Shown one piece after another: positions 33,947 to 44,428 of a stretch of DNA of 64,000 nt. The notes beneath the pieces were generated by a model. It was not told the origin of the DNA. It ran no database searches and was given only the letters and a program-made list of their open reading frames with translations. The stretch's first letter is position 1. Each line of letters begins with the position of its first letter. Position numbers and translations under genes: made by a program. This stretch comes from Labrys okinawensis (GTDB taxonomy: Bacteria > Pseudomonadota > Alphaproteobacteria > Rhizobiales > Labraceae): the NCBI RefSeq assembly GCF_002982075.1, contig NZ_PUEJ01000001.1, positions 310,001-374,000 on the forward strand, read 5' to 3'.

Positions 33947-36364
33947 CTATCGCGCAGGCTTGTAGGTCACGATTTCACTCGCCGCATTTTCGACTGCGGA
34001 TCTGGAATAGAGCAGGGGTACATAGCGCCCGTTGGCCCACAGCGGCGCCAGATCGCGATAATGAGGGCTGAAGGGATTGCCGGATTGCCCCGGCGTGTTG
34101 ATGGCGCGGCTGGCGTCCCAATTGCCGACATCCAGCACCATGCGGAAGGAGGCGCCGGAGGTCAGGCGAAAGTCCGAGCTGCGATAGCTGGCGGCATGGG
34201 GCACGTTGCTGGCGCCGCCGAGTTCGAGCGGGCCGACGCGCATCTGCGCCTGCGTCGAGGGGTCGGCGAGCGGCAGCAGCGCGTGATCGAACTGGGCATG
34301 GTGCAGCCTGCCCCAGCGCCACTGGCTGGTATCCTCGCCGAGAAGCTTGGAGACATCCGCGACCGCGGCGCCGATGCTCTGCAGCAGCAACGTGTCCCGC
34401 GTCTTGGCCGGGTCGGCGCCGAGGGATGCGTCCGGCTTCTCCAGAAGGTCGAACATCGCGCCGACGCTCGGCTTGGGAATGAGGGAACGAGCGGCTTGCG
34501 GCACGGTGGCGTTCACCAAGGCAGGGCCGATATGCTTGCTGATCCACACCTCGAACAGAGCCGCGGCGGCGCTGTCGCGGTCGTCGCTCGCATTCCAGTC
34601 CCGCAGGAGCTGGAGCCCGTTGGTAATTTGGAGATCGTCCGATCGCAGGGGTTTGAGCAGCGCGATCAGCCGGCGTCCCAGCATGCTGGTGTCGTCGTTC
34701 TGCAGGTCCATCGCGTCGGCAAGGCTGAATTTCTTCTTGTCCTCCAGCACCTCGACGATGCGGTCCCAGCGGGCCGGGTTGGCCCAGGAATCGAAGCCGA
34801 TGCGCCGCTGCTCGATGGGGTAGCCCGGCGGCAGATTCATCTGGTTGGCGGTGGCGAAATAGCCGGCCTTCGGGTTGAAGACGCTCGGCAATTCGTCCAG
34901 GCGCATGAAACCCTGCCATTCATAACGCCCGTCGCCCGGCACGGGGAGGAGCCCGTCATAGCTCAGGCGGCGCGGCGCCATCCCGCCCGGCTGCCAGCCG
35001 ATATTGCCCTTGGTGTCGGCATAGACCTGGTTTTCCGAAGGGGCGCCCCAGCGCTTCATGGCGGCCTGGAATTGCGGCCAGTTCTTCGCCGTCATGTAGT
35101 CGGACGAGCCGAAATAGGCCGAGGTTCCCGGCTCGAACCACACGGAGCGAAGGGTGAAGGCGAGATTTCGCTTGGTATCGGTGGCGAGCACCGGCCCGTG
35201 CCGGGTGAACCGCATTTCGATATCCTGCGGGGCGCCGCCCCTGACCTCGACCTTTTCACGCAGGATCCGGACCGGCTCCCAGTTCCCGCCGAATCTGACC
35301 TGATCGGGGTTGCCCGGATTGAGCGCCTCGACATAGAGATCTTCCTGATCCATGCCGAAGATCGTCAACCCGAAGGCGATGCGGCCATTGTGGCCGATCG
35401 AAATGCCGGGAAGCGCCGGTTCGCCGGCGCCGATCACGTTCATGCCCGGTGCGATCAGGTGAACGATATAGCGCAGGGACGGCACGCTGTGGTCGCGATG
35501 CGGGTCATTGGCCAGGATCGGGCGGCTGGTTGCGGTGCGCCTGCCGGAGACGACCCAATTGTTGGAGCCGATCGTGTCGACCTTGGCCTGTGCCTGCGCC
35601 AGCAGGACATCGGGGTCATAGGCCTGCGCCGCCTTCTTGCCCGCGCCGAATTTAACCGGATCGGTCGCGAGCGTGTAATCCTTGAGCACGTCCCGTGGTA
35701 TGGAACAGGGGTCGAGGCCGTCTGGCAGCTTCGCGGTCCATTCGGGTTCGAGCTTGGCCTGGAGCCTGCCGGCATCGAGCCCGGCGGCACAGGCAATTTG
35801 CGCGCGCTGCACTTCGAGCTCGACATTGCGTGTCAGGCCATGGCTGCGGATGCGCACGATATCGTCGACATGCCACAGGTCCGGACGCGATCCGGCGAGC
35901 TTGAACTCCTCGGGCAGGGGCTGCGTGCCGTCCCGCGTTTCCTGGACATAGGCATTGACGCCGGCGATGAAGGCGTCGGCATAGTCCTTGGCATTGGGAC
36001 CATAGGATTGCCATTCCTTATCCATGTCGCCGCGATAGAGGAACAGGCGTGCCGCGCGGTCCTGTTCGACATAGGCCGGGCCGAAATCCTTGGCCAGAAG
36101 ACCGAGGCCGCGCTTGCGCCACAGATCGATCTGCCACAGGCGGTCGCGCGCGGCATTGTAACCTTGCATGAAGAACGCATCGCGCCGGTTGGCGGTATAG
36201 AGATGTGGGATGCCCCAATGATCGAGGATCATCGTAGCGGGCTGTTGCAGACCGCGGATATCATGGCTCTGTTGCCGCACACCAGATGAGATTTCGGCAA
36301 GAGCAGGCGGAACCCAGGCGACCAATGCAACAGAGCTGAGAAAGATTGCCAGGCTACGAAGCAT
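33947..36364 (-). CDS. Penicillin acylase-family periplasmic amidase
   Basis: The 805-residue Ntn-hydrolase precursor has a signal peptide (about 1-24, ending ALAE). An alpha chain, a spacer and a beta chain beginning at S267 in DTIGSNNWVVSGRRT follow; that serine would be both the autocleavage site and the nucleophile. ANDPHRDHSVPS and GHNGRIAFGLT are typical of the family. Substrates include acyl-homoserine lactones and beta-lactam side chains, so quorum quenching is possible but unproven. It stands alone between urtA and a ROK regulator, with a 249-base AT-rich upstream region (36365-36613). Confidence 0.92.
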   Translation of the reverse strand: MLRSLAIFLSSVALVAWVPPALAEISSGVRQQSHDIRGLQQPATMILDHWGIPHLYTANRRDAFFMQGYNAARDRLWQIDLWRKRGLGLLAKDFGPAYVEQDRAARLFLYRGDMDKEWQSYGPNAKDYADAFIAGVNAYVQETRDGTQPLPEEFKLAGSRPDLWHVDDIVRIRSHGLTRNVELEVQRAQIACAAGLDAGRLQAKLEPEWTAKLPDGLDPCSIPRDVLKDYTLATDPVKFGAGKKAAQAYDPDVLLAQAQAKVDTIGSNNWVVSGRRTATSRPILANDPHRDHSVPSLRYIVHLIAPGMNVIGAGEPALPGISIGHNGRIAFGLTIFGMDQEDLYVEALNPGNPDQVRFGGNWEPVRILREKVEVRGGAPQDIEMRFTRHGPVLATDTKRNLAFTLRSVWFEPGTSAYFGSSDYMTAKNWPQFQAAMKRWGAPSENQVYADTKGNIGWQPGGMAPRRLSYDGLLPVPGDGRYEWQGFMRLDELPSVFNPKAGYFATANQMNLPPGYPIEQRRIGFDSWANPARWDRIVEVLEDKKKFSLADAMDLQNDDTSMLGRRLIALLKPLRSDDLQITNGLQLLRDWNASDDRDSAAAALFEVWISKHIGPALVNATVPQAARSLIPKPSVGAMFDLLEKPDASLGADPAKTRDTLLLQSIGAAVADVSKLLGEDTSQWRWGRLHHAQFDHALLPLADPSTQAQMRVGPLELGGASNVPHAASYRSSDFRLTSGASFRMVLDVGNWDASRAINTPGQSGNPFSPHYRDLAPLWANGRYVPLLYSRSAVENAASEIVTYKPAR

Positions 36365-36613
36365 ATCAATGACCTTATTTTTCTATACGGTACACTTTTG
36401 AAAATATGGTTATTTTTGACGTGACCCGGATAGTGCAGCGGTTTCAGGCGCCCGACAAGAAACTTGTCTTCATGATCTCGCAGAATGTTCACCGCAGGCT
36501 CTGCGCATTGCTGGGAGTGGGGGCAGCGAGATCGGCGAGGAGAGAAATTACAATCTAAATTACCAAAAAAACTATAATATCAGTTATTTACGAAATAATA
36601 CTAAACTCATACA

Positions 36614-37870
36614 TTACTTGTTGTGCAAGTCGCCGTTCTTAAGCGTACTGCCTTCTTTGGAACCGTCCGCGACCACGAGGAAGCGTGCCGATAGCGGCAG
36701 GCTGGCGCCGCCGAGCACGCGGGCATGGATGCCCACCGTTCCCTCGCGCACATGGGGTGTTCTCAATCCTTCCACATCGATCCGGCCGAGTGCCTCGCGC
36801 ACCGCGCCCACCAGGCGCGCCCTGACCTCGGCCGGCATCCAGCCATCGATGACGGCCGCTTCGAAATCGATCACGGCGCAGGAGGAGACGATGGCGTAGG
36901 CCAGGGCACCGGCCGCCTTGCCGATCCAGATGTCGACGTCCTCGCCCAGCTCGCCCCACGCCTCGGGCGAGGTCCAAAGATGCGCGGCGTCGATGCCGCG
37001 TGCCTTCAGGGCCTTTTCCAGCATGGCGATGGAGGCGACGTCGATGAGCTGTGTCGGCTTGCCGTCGGGGCCGGGGACCGGCATGGAGCCGAGCGCGCCG
37101 GCATTGCCGGTCTGCCCGCCGAACAGGCGGCCATTCAACACGATGCCGCCCCCCGCAAAGGCCCCGATATAGAAATAGACGAAGTCGCGCGCGCCCGAGA
37201 ACTGGCCGAAGACGAGCTCGGCGCCACAGGCGGCGGTGGCGTCATTCTCCAGATAGACCGGAAAATCGCAGTTCGACTGGAGGTCGGCCTGGATGCTGCG
37301 ATGACGCCATTCGTCCAGGATGTCGGGGGGAGCGCCGGCGGCATCCGCCCAGTTCCACAATTCGAAAGGCATGGCGATGCCGAGCCCCGCTATGCGCTTG
37401 TTCTCGGCCGGGCTGAGCGTCGCCCTGACGGAGGCGATGCCGTCGAGCGCGAAGCGGATCGTTTCGCCGGGGGCGGGGTAGAGGTAGGACTTGTGCAGCA
37501 TCGAGCGCACATTGCCGAGGAAATCGATCAGCACGAGGTCGGCACTGCGCCGCCCGATCTTCAGGCCGAGGAAGAAGGCGCCTTGCGGATTGAGCGCCAT
37601 GGGAATCGAGGGCTGGCCGATGCGTCCGCGCACCGGTTCCTGGCGCGTCAGCAAGCCCGCTTCCTCCAACTCGCGCATGATGACGGATACGGTCTGCAGC
37701 GACAGGCTGGTCATGCGAGCGATGTCGGATTTGGCCAGGGCGCCGTGTTCGCGCACGAGCGAGAGCACGATGCGCTCATTGTGGTCGCGCATGCCGCTCT
37801 GATTGGTGCCGCGATGATGGCGGCTTTCGGCCAGTTCGGGCGAACCGGCCTTCTGGGTGCCAGCCTCCAT
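36614..37870 (-). CDS. ROK-family transcriptional repressor (sugar-responsive)
   Basis: The 418-residue protein has an N-terminal winged HTH (about 30-90: NERIVLSLVREHGALAKSDIARMTSLSLQTVSVIMRELE) and a C-terminal ROK domain with LENDATAACGAELVFGQ and GGGIVLNGRLFGGQTGNAGALG. It belongs to the NagC/XylR/FrcR type. The start at 37870 has GGGGAGGAAATGGG before it. It is divergent from the frcBCA-like operon, whose upstream region has a palindrome that could be its operator (38045-38059), so it probably represses sugar uptake. Confidence 0.92.
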   Translation of the reverse strand: MEAGTQKAGSPELAESRHHRGTNQSGMRDHNERIVLSLVREHGALAKSDIARMTSLSLQTVSVIMRELEEAGLLTRQEPVRGRIGQPSIPMALNPQGAFFLGLKIGRRSADLVLIDFLGNVRSMLHKSYLYPAPGETIRFALDGIASVRATLSPAENKRIAGLGIAMPFELWNWADAAGAPPDILDEWRHRSIQADLQSNCDFPVYLENDATAACGAELVFGQFSGARDFVYFYIGAFAGGGIVLNGRLFGGQTGNAGALGSMPVPGPDGKPTQLIDVASIAMLEKALKARGIDAAHLWTSPEAWGELGEDVDIWIGKAAGALAYAIVSSCAVIDFEAAVIDGWMPAEVRARLVGAVREALGRIDVEGLRTPHVREGTVGIHARVLGGASLPLSARFLVVADGSKEGSTLKNGDLHNK

Positions 37871-37886
37871 CCCATTTCCTCCCCTC

Positions 37887-37985
37887 GAGCAAAACGCGCC
37901 CAAGCGTGGCGCGCATTTTCTTTAACTCTTTGTTTTGACGTGTCTTTGCGAGTCTGGATGATTCCGTCTCATCCCAACGCTATAG
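37887..37985 (+). repeat. Dispersed intergenic repeat, copy A (~100 bp)
   Basis: It begins GAGCAAAACGCG and ends with AACGCTATAG, and aligns along its full length with copy B at 46063-46166 at roughly four-fifths identity by eye. Copy C at 56062-56127 is a partial inverted copy. Confidence 0.8.
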
Positions 37986-38044
37986 GGCGATATTCTTCCT
38001 TCCGCCAGAATGGGCGCTTCGTGCAAGGACGTCAACAAATTACT

Positions 38045-38059
38045 AAATAAGACTTATTT
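38045..38059. promoter_or_regulatory. Perfect palindrome, probable ROK-repressor operator
   Basis: AAATAAG-A-CTTATTT, immediately followed by TTTATTGACA, so repressor binding would overlap the promoter. The AT-rich palindrome is similar in type to NagC/Mlc operators. Confidence 0.6.
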
Positions 38060-38172
38060 ATTTATTGACACGGCGGGCAGGTGTGGTGTTTTTTAATGCA
38101 GGCGCCGCGGCAATGAAGGCGCCCCGAAAGCGAGGCCGGGAAGCCGGCCTGGCGTTCCAAAATGGGAGGAAC

Positions 38173-39210
38173 ATGATGAAGAAACCCGTTCTGAAGTCGG
38201 CTTTGCTCTGTGCCAGCGTCCTGTCGCTGGGCATCTTCGCCACCCCAGGTTTTGCCGCCGATGTCGGCGCCTGCCTGATCACCAAGACCGACACCAACCC
38301 CTTCTTCGTGAAGATGAAGGAAGGTGCGACCGCCAAGGCCAAGGAACTCGGCGTCAACCTCAAGGCCTATGCCGGCAAGATCGACGGCGACAATGAGAGC
38401 CAGGTCTCGGCCATCGAGTCCTGCATTGCCGACGGAGCCAAGGGCATCCTGCTGGTGCCTTCCGATTCCAAGGCCATCGTCGACTCCGTCAAGAAGGCGC
38501 GCGCCGCCGGCATCCTGGTGATCGCGCTCGATACGCCGCTGGAGCCGATCGACGCGGCCGACGCCACCTTCGCCACCGACAATTTCAAGGCCGGCGAATT
38601 GATCGGCCAGTGGGCCAAGACGACGCTGGGCGACAAGGCCAAGGAGGCCAAGATCGCCTATCTCGACCTCAATCCGAGCCAGCCGACGGTCGATGTCCTG
38701 CGCGATCAGGGCTTCATGAGCGGGTTCGGCATTTCCAAGATCGAAAATCCGACCAAGATCCAGGATTGGGGCGATGCCCGCAACGTCTGCCACGACGTCA
38801 CCAACGGCAATGAAGAGGGCGGGCGGGCCGCCATGGAGAACTGCCTCCAGAAGGACCCGATGATCAATGTCGTCTACACCATCAACGAACCGGCAGCCGC
38901 TGGTGCCTATGAGGCGCTCAAGGCCGTCGGCCGCGAGAAGGACGTTCTGCTCGTCTCCGTCGATGGTGGCTGCCCGGGCGTGAAGAACGTCGCGGAAGGC
39001 GTGATCGGCGCGACCTCGCAGCAATATCCGCTCAAGATGGCCGCCATGGGCATCGAGGCCATCAAGAAATTTGCCGATGGCGGCGAGAAGCCCAAGCCGA
39101 GCGAAGGCAAGGCGTTCTTCGATACCGGCGCCACTCTCGTCACCGACAAGCCGGCCTCCGGCGTCGAATCCATCGACACCAAGAAAGGCAAGGATCTGTG
39201 CTGGGGCTGA
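38173..39210 (+). CDS. frcB: Sugar ABC transporter substrate-binding protein, FrcB-like
   Basis: The 345-residue periplasmic protein has a signal peptide (to GFAA, about residue 29) and a ribose-binding-type fold. [20 protein letters not shown] and [26 protein letters not shown] are very like FrcB, the fructose-binding protein of rhizobia. Adjacent ATGs occur at 38173 and 38176; GGGAGG lies just before. It is the first gene of frcBCA and is followed by an attenuator-like hairpin. Fructose, or fructose/ribose/mannose as in S. meliloti, is the likely ligand. Confidence 0.92.
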   Translation: MMKKPVLKSALLCASVLSLGIFATPGFAADVGACLITKTDTNPFFVKMKEGATAKAKELGVNLKAYAGKIDGDNESQVSAIESCIADGAKGILLVPSDSKAIVDSVKKARAAGILVIALDTPLEPIDAADATFATDNFKAGELIGQWAKTTLGDKAKEAKIAYLDLNPSQPTVDVLRDQGFMSGFGISKIENPTKIQDWGDARNVCHDVTNGNEEGGRAAMENCLQKDPMINVVYTINEPAAAGAYEALKAVGREKDVLLVSVDGGCPGVKNVAEGVIGATSQQYPLKMAAMGIEAIKKFADGGEKPKPSEGKAFFDTGATLVTDKPASGVESIDTKKGKDLCWG

Positions 39211-39246
39211 GCTGAGGCCAGCCCGAACGTTCAATCTTGTTCCTAG

Positions 39247-39272
39247 GGAGCGGCCGCCGCGCCGCTCCTTTT
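39247..39272 (+). terminator. Attenuator-like hairpin between frcB and frcC
   Basis: GGAGCGGC (39247-39254) pairs with GCCGCTCC (39261-39268) around CGCCGC, followed by TTTT. Partial termination here would give more binding protein than membrane components. Confidence 0.7.
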
Positions 39273-39309
39273 ACGAGGGGCGACCACCCCACGGGAGGAG
39301 ACCAAAGAT

Positions 39310-40392
39310 ATGACCGATCCTTCGGCCAATGTCGGACGTCCGCAGGACTTCGAGAAAGTCCTCTCGGGCAGCGACACCAGCGTAGCCAGCTTCGACGTTC
39401 ACAACAAATCGGCGCTGGAGAAGGCACAGCATTTCCTGCACGGGAACCCGGCCATGGTGCCGCTGATCGTGCTGGTGCTGTCCACCGCCATCTTCGGCGT
39501 CATCCTGGGCAGCAAGTTCTTTTCCGCCTTTTCATTGACTCTCATCCTGCAGCAGGTGGCCATCACCGGCATCGTCGGCGCGGCCCAGACCCTGGTGATC
39601 CTGACGGCCGGCATCGACCTGTCGGTCGGAGCGATCATGGTGCTGTCATCGGTGGTGATGGGCCAGTTCACCTTCCGGTACGGCCTGCCGGCTCCGCTGT
39701 CGATCCTGTGCGGCTTCGCCTGCGGCGCCCTCTGCGGCTACATCAACGGGCTGCTCGTCTCCCGCATGAAACTGCCGCCTTTCATCGTCACGCTGGGCAG
39801 CTGGCAGATCATCCTTGCCGCCAATTTCCTCTATTCGGCCAATGAGACGATCCGCAGCCAGGACATCGCGGCTCAGGCCCCGCTGCTGCAGCTTTTCGGC
39901 GCGAGCTTCCGCTTCGGCGGAGCGGTCCTGACGGCTGGGGTGGTGGCCATGGTGCTGCTGGTCGCGGTCCTGTGGTACGTGCTCAACCACACCGCCTGGG
40001 GCCGGCATGTCTATGCCGTCGGCGACGATCCCGACGCCGCCGAGCTCTCGGGCGTCGGCACCAACAAGATGCTGCTCCAGGTCTACACGCTCTCCGGCAT
40101 CATCTGCGCCCTGGCGGGCTGGGTGCTGATCGGCCGTCTCGGCTCGGTTTCGCCGACCTCCGGCCAGTTCGCCAATATCGAGTCGATCACCGCGGTGGTC
40201 ATCGGCGGCATTTCCCTGTTCGGCGGCCGAGGCTCGATCCTGGGCATGATCTTCGGCGCCCTGATCGTCGGCGTGTTCCAGCTCGGCCTCAGGCTGGTGG
40301 GCACCGACCCGCAATGGACCTATCTGCTCATCGGCGTTCTCATCATCGGCGCCGTGACCGTCGACCAGTGGATCAGAAAGGTTGCAGGCTAA
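39310..40392 (+). CDS. frcC: Sugar ABC transporter permease, FrcC-like
   Basis: The 360-residue inner-membrane protein is of the BPD_transp_2 type. A soluble N-terminus of about 45 residues comes first, then about ten membrane segments. LVILTAGIDLSVGAIMVLSSVVMGQ and VVIGGISLFGGRGSILGMIFGA are the conserved loops. GGGAGGAGACC precedes the ATG. The TAA stop overlaps the frcA ATG. It forms the channel for the sugar delivered by FrcB. Confidence 0.94.
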   Translation: MTDPSANVGRPQDFEKVLSGSDTSVASFDVHNKSALEKAQHFLHGNPAMVPLIVLVLSTAIFGVILGSKFFSAFSLTLILQQVAITGIVGAAQTLVILTAGIDLSVGAIMVLSSVVMGQFTFRYGLPAPLSILCGFACGALCGYINGLLVSRMKLPPFIVTLGSWQIILAANFLYSANETIRSQDIAAQAPLLQLFGASFRFGGAVLTAGVVAMVLLVAVLWYVLNHTAWGRHVYAVGDDPDAAELSGVGTNKMLLQVYTLSGIICALAGWVLIGRLGSVSPTSGQFANIESITAVVIGGISLFGGRGSILGMIFGALIVGVFQLGLRLVGTDPQWTYLLIGVLIIGAVTVDQWIRKVAG

Positions 40393-41174
40393 TGGCACAG
40401 GAACCCATTCTCAGCGCCCGCGGCCTGGTCAAGCGCTACGGCCGGGTCACCGCTCTCAACAATTGCGAGTTCGACCTCTATCCCGGCGAGATCCTCGCCG
40501 TGATCGGCGACAACGGCGCCGGCAAGTCCTCGCTGATCAAGGCCCTGTCGGGCGCGATCACGCCCGACGAGGGGGAAATCAGGCTCGACGGCAAGGCCGT
40601 CAGCTTCAAATCCCCCATCGATGCCCGCGAGGCGGGGATCGAATGCGTGTACCAGAACCTGGCCCTGTCGCCGGCCCTGTCCATCGCCGACAACATGTTC
40701 CTGGGGCGCGAGATCCGCAAACCCGGCATTCTCGGGCAATGGTTCAAGATGCTCGACAGGCCGGCCATGGAAAAGCGGGCCCGCGAGAAGCTGACCGAGC
40801 TCGGCCTGATGACCATCCAGAATATCGGGCAGGCGGTCGAGACCCTGTCCGGCGGGCAGCGCCAGGGCGTTGCGGTGGCGAGGGCGGCCGCCTTCGGCTC
40901 GAAGGTGGTGATCATGGACGAGCCGACCGCCGCTCTCGGCGTCAAGGAAAGCCGCCGCGTGCTCGAGCTCATCCTCGACGTCAAGCGGCGCGGGCTGCCG
41001 ATCGTGCTGATCTCGCACAACATGCCGCATGTGTTCGAAGTGGCCGATCGCATCCATATCCACCGGCTCGGCCGCCGGCTCTGCGTGATCAATCCGCGCG
41101 ACTACACGATGTCCGATGCGGTCGCCTTCATGACCGGCGCCAAGGCCCCGCCTGAGGAACTGGTCGCGGCCTGA
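40392..41174 (+). CDS. frcA: Sugar ABC transporter ATP-binding protein, FrcA-like
   Basis: The 260-residue single-domain ATPase has Walker [10 protein letters not shown], signature [14 protein letters not shown] and Walker [14 protein letters not shown]. Most sugar transporters of this class have a double ATPase of about 500 residues; a single-domain ATPase is characteristic of FrcA. Coupled to frcC by the TAATG overlap, it is followed 44 bases later by edd. Confidence 0.95.
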   Translation: MAQEPILSARGLVKRYGRVTALNNCEFDLYPGEILAVIGDNGAGKSSLIKALSGAITPDEGEIRLDGKAVSFKSPIDAREAGIECVYQNLALSPALSIADNMFLGREIRKPGILGQWFKMLDRPAMEKRAREKLTELGLMTIQNIGQAVETLSGGQRQGVAVARAAAFGSKVVIMDEPTAALGVKESRRVLELILDVKRRGLPIVLISHNMPHVFEVADRIHIHRLGRRLCVINPRDYTMSDAVAFMTGAKAPPEELVAA

Positions 41175-41218
41175 CGGGATCGGAAGGCCGTCTCATCGAC
41201 GAAGCCAATAGGAGGACG

Positions 41219-43078
41219 ATGTGTCGTGCAAGCGGCGGCATCGTCCTCCAACGAATGAAAGGCTGCCAGGTGCTGAACTCGACGCTCGTACGGGTCACCG
41301 ATCGGATCGCGGCGCGATCCGCCGCCCTTCGCCGTCCCTATCTCGAGCGCATGGCCCGCGCCCGCGCGGCCGGCACCGTCCGCGCCCATCTGTCCTGCGG
41401 CAACCAGGCCCATGCCTATGCGGCCATGCCGGCGGACGACAAGGCGGCCCTTGTCAAGGGCAGCGCCGGCAATCTCGGCATCATCACCGCCTATAACGAC
41501 ATGCTCTCGGCCCACCAGCCCTATGAGAGCTACCCCGACCTGATCCGCGCGGCGGCGCGCGCCGCCGGCGGCACGGCGCAGGTGGCCGGCGGGGTGCCGG
41601 CGATGTGCGACGGCGTCACCCAGGGCCAGGCCGGCATGGAGCTGTCGCTGTTCTCGCGCGATGCCATTGCCATGGCGGCCGGAATCGCGCTCAGCCACAA
41701 CACTTTCGATGCCACGGTCTATCTCGGCGTCTGCGACAAGATCGTGCCGGGCCTCGTCATCGCGGCGGCCGCCTTCGGCCATCTGCCGGCGATCTTCGTG
41801 CCGGCCGGGCCGATGGCGAGCGGCATCGCCAATGACGAGAAGTCCAAGGTGCGCCAGCTCTTCGCCACCGGCCAATGCGGGCGCGACCGGCTGATGGAAG
41901 CGGAGATGGCGGCCTATCACGGGCCGGGCACCTGCACCTTTTACGGCACGGCCAACACCAACCAGATGCTGATGGAGTTCATGGGCCTGCATTTGCCGGG
42001 TTCGAGCTTCGTCAACCCCCATACGCCGTTGCGCGACGCCCTCACCGTGGAAGCCGCCAGGCGCGCCCTGGCGATCTCGGCGCTCGGCAACGAGTATACA
42101 CCGGTTTGCGACGTGCTCGACGAGCGCGCCTTCGTCAACGGCATCGTCGGGCTCAATGCCACCGGGGGCTCCACCAACCTGCTCATCCACATGATCGCCA
42201 TGGCGCGGGCGGCGGGGATCGTGCTCGACTGGCAGGATTTCGCCGATCTTTCGGATGTGACGCCGCTGATGGCGCGGGTCTATCCGAACGGACTTGCGGA
42301 TGTGAACCATTTCCACGCCGCCGGCGGCCTCGGCTTCATGATCGGCGAACTTCTCGAAGCCGGGCTTCTCCACCCCGACACGCGCACCGTGGCCGGGGAG
42401 GGGCTCGCGCGCTACACCAGGGAACCCAAGCTCATCCACGGCGCCCTGGTATGGTCGGAGGGGACGAGCAGGTCGCTGAATCCCAAGGTTCTGCGGCCGG
42501 CCGGAGAGCCCTTCCAGCCGACGGGCGGGCTCAAGCGGCTCCAGGGCAATCTCGGCACCGGCGTGATGAAGGTCTCGGCCGTGTCGCCGGAGCGCCATCT
42601 CGTCGAGGCGCCGGTCCGCGTCTTTGCCGACCAGGAAGCGGTCAAGCAGGCCTTCCGTGCCGGTGAATTCACCGGGGACACCGTGGTGGTGGTGCGCTTC
42701 CAGGGGCCGAAGGCCAACGGCATGCCGGAACTGCATAGTCTGACCCCGATGCTTTCCGTCTTGCAGGACAAGGGGCTGAAGGTCGCCCTGGTTACCGATG
42801 GGCGGATGTCGGGCGCTTCCGGCAAGGTGCCCGCGGCGATCCATGTCAGCCCGGAGGCTCTCGACGGAGGGCCGCTTGCCAGGCTCAGGGATGGCGATCT
42901 CGTGCGTGTCGACGCGGTTGCGGGCACCATCGACGTCCTGACGCCGGGGGCACTCGAGCGTGCCGATGTCCAGCCGGATCTCGCCGACAACGAATTCGGC
43001 GCCGGCCGCGAGCTTTTCGGTCTGTTTCGCCGGCAGGTTTCGGCCGCGGAAAGCGGCGCCTCGCCCTTGTTTGGCTGA
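41219..43078 (+). CDS. edd: 6-phosphogluconate dehydratase (Entner-Doudoroff)
   Basis: The 619-residue IlvD/Edd-family iron-sulfur dehydratase converts 6-phosphogluconate to 2-keto-3-deoxy-6-phosphogluconate. It has [34 protein letters not shown], the [13 protein letters not shown] region, [13 protein letters not shown] and [19 protein letters not shown]. The start at 41219 has AGGAGG very close (3-base spacing); an ATG at 41255 is an alternative and better fits homologues. It follows the sugar transporter and links uptake to the Entner-Doudoroff pathway; eda is not adjacent. Confidence 0.95.
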   Translation: MCRASGGIVLQRMKGCQVLNSTLVRVTDRIAARSAALRRPYLERMARARAAGTVRAHLSCGNQAHAYAAMPADDKAALVKGSAGNLGIITAYNDMLSAHQPYESYPDLIRAAARAAGGTAQVAGGVPAMCDGVTQGQAGMELSLFSRDAIAMAAGIALSHNTFDATVYLGVCDKIVPGLVIAAAAFGHLPAIFVPAGPMASGIANDEKSKVRQLFATGQCGRDRLMEAEMAAYHGPGTCTFYGTANTNQMLMEFMGLHLPGSSFVNPHTPLRDALTVEAARRALAISALGNEYTPVCDVLDERAFVNGIVGLNATGGSTNLLIHMIAMARAAGIVLDWQDFADLSDVTPLMARVYPNGLADVNHFHAAGGLGFMIGELLEAGLLHPDTRTVAGEGLARYTREPKLIHGALVWSEGTSRSLNPKVLRPAGEPFQPTGGLKRLQGNLGTGVMKVSAVSPERHLVEAPVRVFADQEAVKQAFRAGEFTGDTVVVVRFQGPKANGMPELHSLTPMLSVLQDKGLKVALVTDGRMSGASGKVPAAIHVSPEALDGGPLARLRDGDLVRVDAVAGTIDVLTPGALERADVQPDLADNEFGAGRELFGLFRRQVSAAESGASPLFG

Positions 43079-43294
43079 TAGGAGCTGCATCGAGGAAGGC
43101 GCGCCGGCGCGAGCGCGGATGGCGGGCACGTCTTCGCGCTCGGTGCATTCGCGTCGTTTGTCCGCTCGATGAAGGCCGGCGAATATTGGCTGTACAGCTT
43201 GGCAAGTCTGGTGTGCGTATTGGAATAATTTTGTTTCGCCATCCAAAATCCTTCGCCAGGATCGGCGGCGTTCGAGTAGGGGTGCGAGGAACAG

Positions 43295-44428
43295 ATGCCG
43301 GATGCCGCAGAAAAACCGACCGTATCCGAAACGCCGTCCCCCGGGCGCAGCCTGCGGTCGCGCTGGCTCTATCCGGCCTTGCGTGTCGGCTTCCTTCTGC
43401 TTGCGGCGTGGCTGGTCTGGTATGTTGCCGGCAACTGGAACCGCTGGACCGGCGCCGCCCGCCTCGCGGAGACCGACAATGCCTTCATCGTGGGCGACGT
43501 CACACCCTTGTCGGCCCGTGTCTCGGGCTACATCAAGGACGTTCCGATCCACGACTACCAGGCGGTTGAAGCCGGCGACCTGATCGCCGAGATCGAACCG
43601 TCCGACTACCAGGCCCAGCTTGCGCTGGCGCAGGCCAATCTCGCCGCCGCCGAGGCCAGCCTCGCCAATGTCGCCAATCAGAAGAACGTGCAGAATGCCC
43701 TGATCCGGCAGGCCGGCGCCAATATCGATGCGGGCAGCGCGGATGTGCGGCGCTACCAGCTCGAAGCCACCCGCCAGCGCGACCTGCTCAAGACCGGCAC
43801 GGCCGGTACGCAGCAATCGGTCGAGCAGGCCGATGCCAATGCCCAGCGCGCCTTGGCGCAGAAGGCGCTCTACGAGGCCCAGCTCGATCAGCAGAAGGCC
43901 CTGCTGGCCGGGCTCGACGTGCAGGAGCAGCAGGTCCAGGCCCAGATCAAGGCGGCCGAGGCCCAGGTCACGCTCGCCACCAACAATCTGGGCTACACCA
44001 AGATCCGTTCACCAGCCAAAGGGCTCGTCGGCCAGCGCCAGGTTCGCCCGGGCCAGTTCGTCAATGTCGGCACGCAGGTGATCGCGGTGGTACCGCTGCC
44101 CAACATCTGGGTGGTGGCGAACTACAAGGAAACGCAGATGACCAATATCCGCCTTGGTCAGCCGGCGCATGTCACCGTCGATGCCTTTCCCGACCTGGTG
44201 CTGACCGGACGGGTCGAAGCCTGGTCTCCCGGCACCGGCAGCACCTTTGCCTTGCTGCCGCCCGACAATGCCACCGGCAACTTCACCAAGGTCGTGCAGC
44301 GCGTTCCGGTCAAGATCGCCCTCGATGCCAATCCGGCGCTGGGAACCCTGATCCGGCCGGGCATGTCGGTGGTAGCGACTGTCGATACCGGCGACCGATC
44401 AGGTGCCGCAGCGGCAGCGGCGCCATGA
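43295..44428 (+). CDS. HlyD/EmrA-family membrane-fusion protein
   Basis: A 377-residue periplasmic adaptor. It has one N-terminal transmembrane helix (about 25-45), a biotinyl-lipoyl half ([21 protein letters not shown]), a long alpha-helical hairpin (about 105-215) rich in A and Q, and a beta-barrel with [22 protein letters not shown]. It pairs with the DHA2 transporter downstream (ATGA overlap) to form an EmrAB-like tripartite efflux system with an outer-membrane channel encoded elsewhere. The substrate is unknown. Confidence 0.93.
   Translation: MPDAAEKPTVSETPSPGRSLRSRWLYPALRVGFLLLAAWLVWYVAGNWNRWTGAARLAETDNAFIVGDVTPLSARVSGYIKDVPIHDYQAVEAGDLIAEIEPSDYQAQLALAQANLAAAEASLANVANQKNVQNALIRQAGANIDAGSADVRRYQLEATRQRDLLKTGTAGTQQSVEQADANAQRALAQKALYEAQLDQQKALLAGLDVQEQQVQAQIKAAEAQVTLATNNLGYTKIRSPAKGLVGQRQVRPGQFVNVGTQVIAVVPLPNIWVVANYKETQMTNIRLGQPAHVTVDAFPDLVLTGRVEAWSPGTGSTFALLPPDNATGNFTKVVQRVPVKIALDANPALGTLIRPGMSVVATVDTGDRSGAAAAAAP

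Larger units (their letters stand above)
37871..38172. promoter_or_regulatory. Divergent control region between the ROK regulator and frcBCA-like operon
   Basis: This 302-base stretch has no gene. It contains repeat copy A (37887-37985), a perfect 15-base palindrome (38045-38059), an adjacent TTGACA (38065-38070) and the ribosome site GGGAGGAAC of frcB. A -10 element cannot be placed with certainty. Confidence 0.6.
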
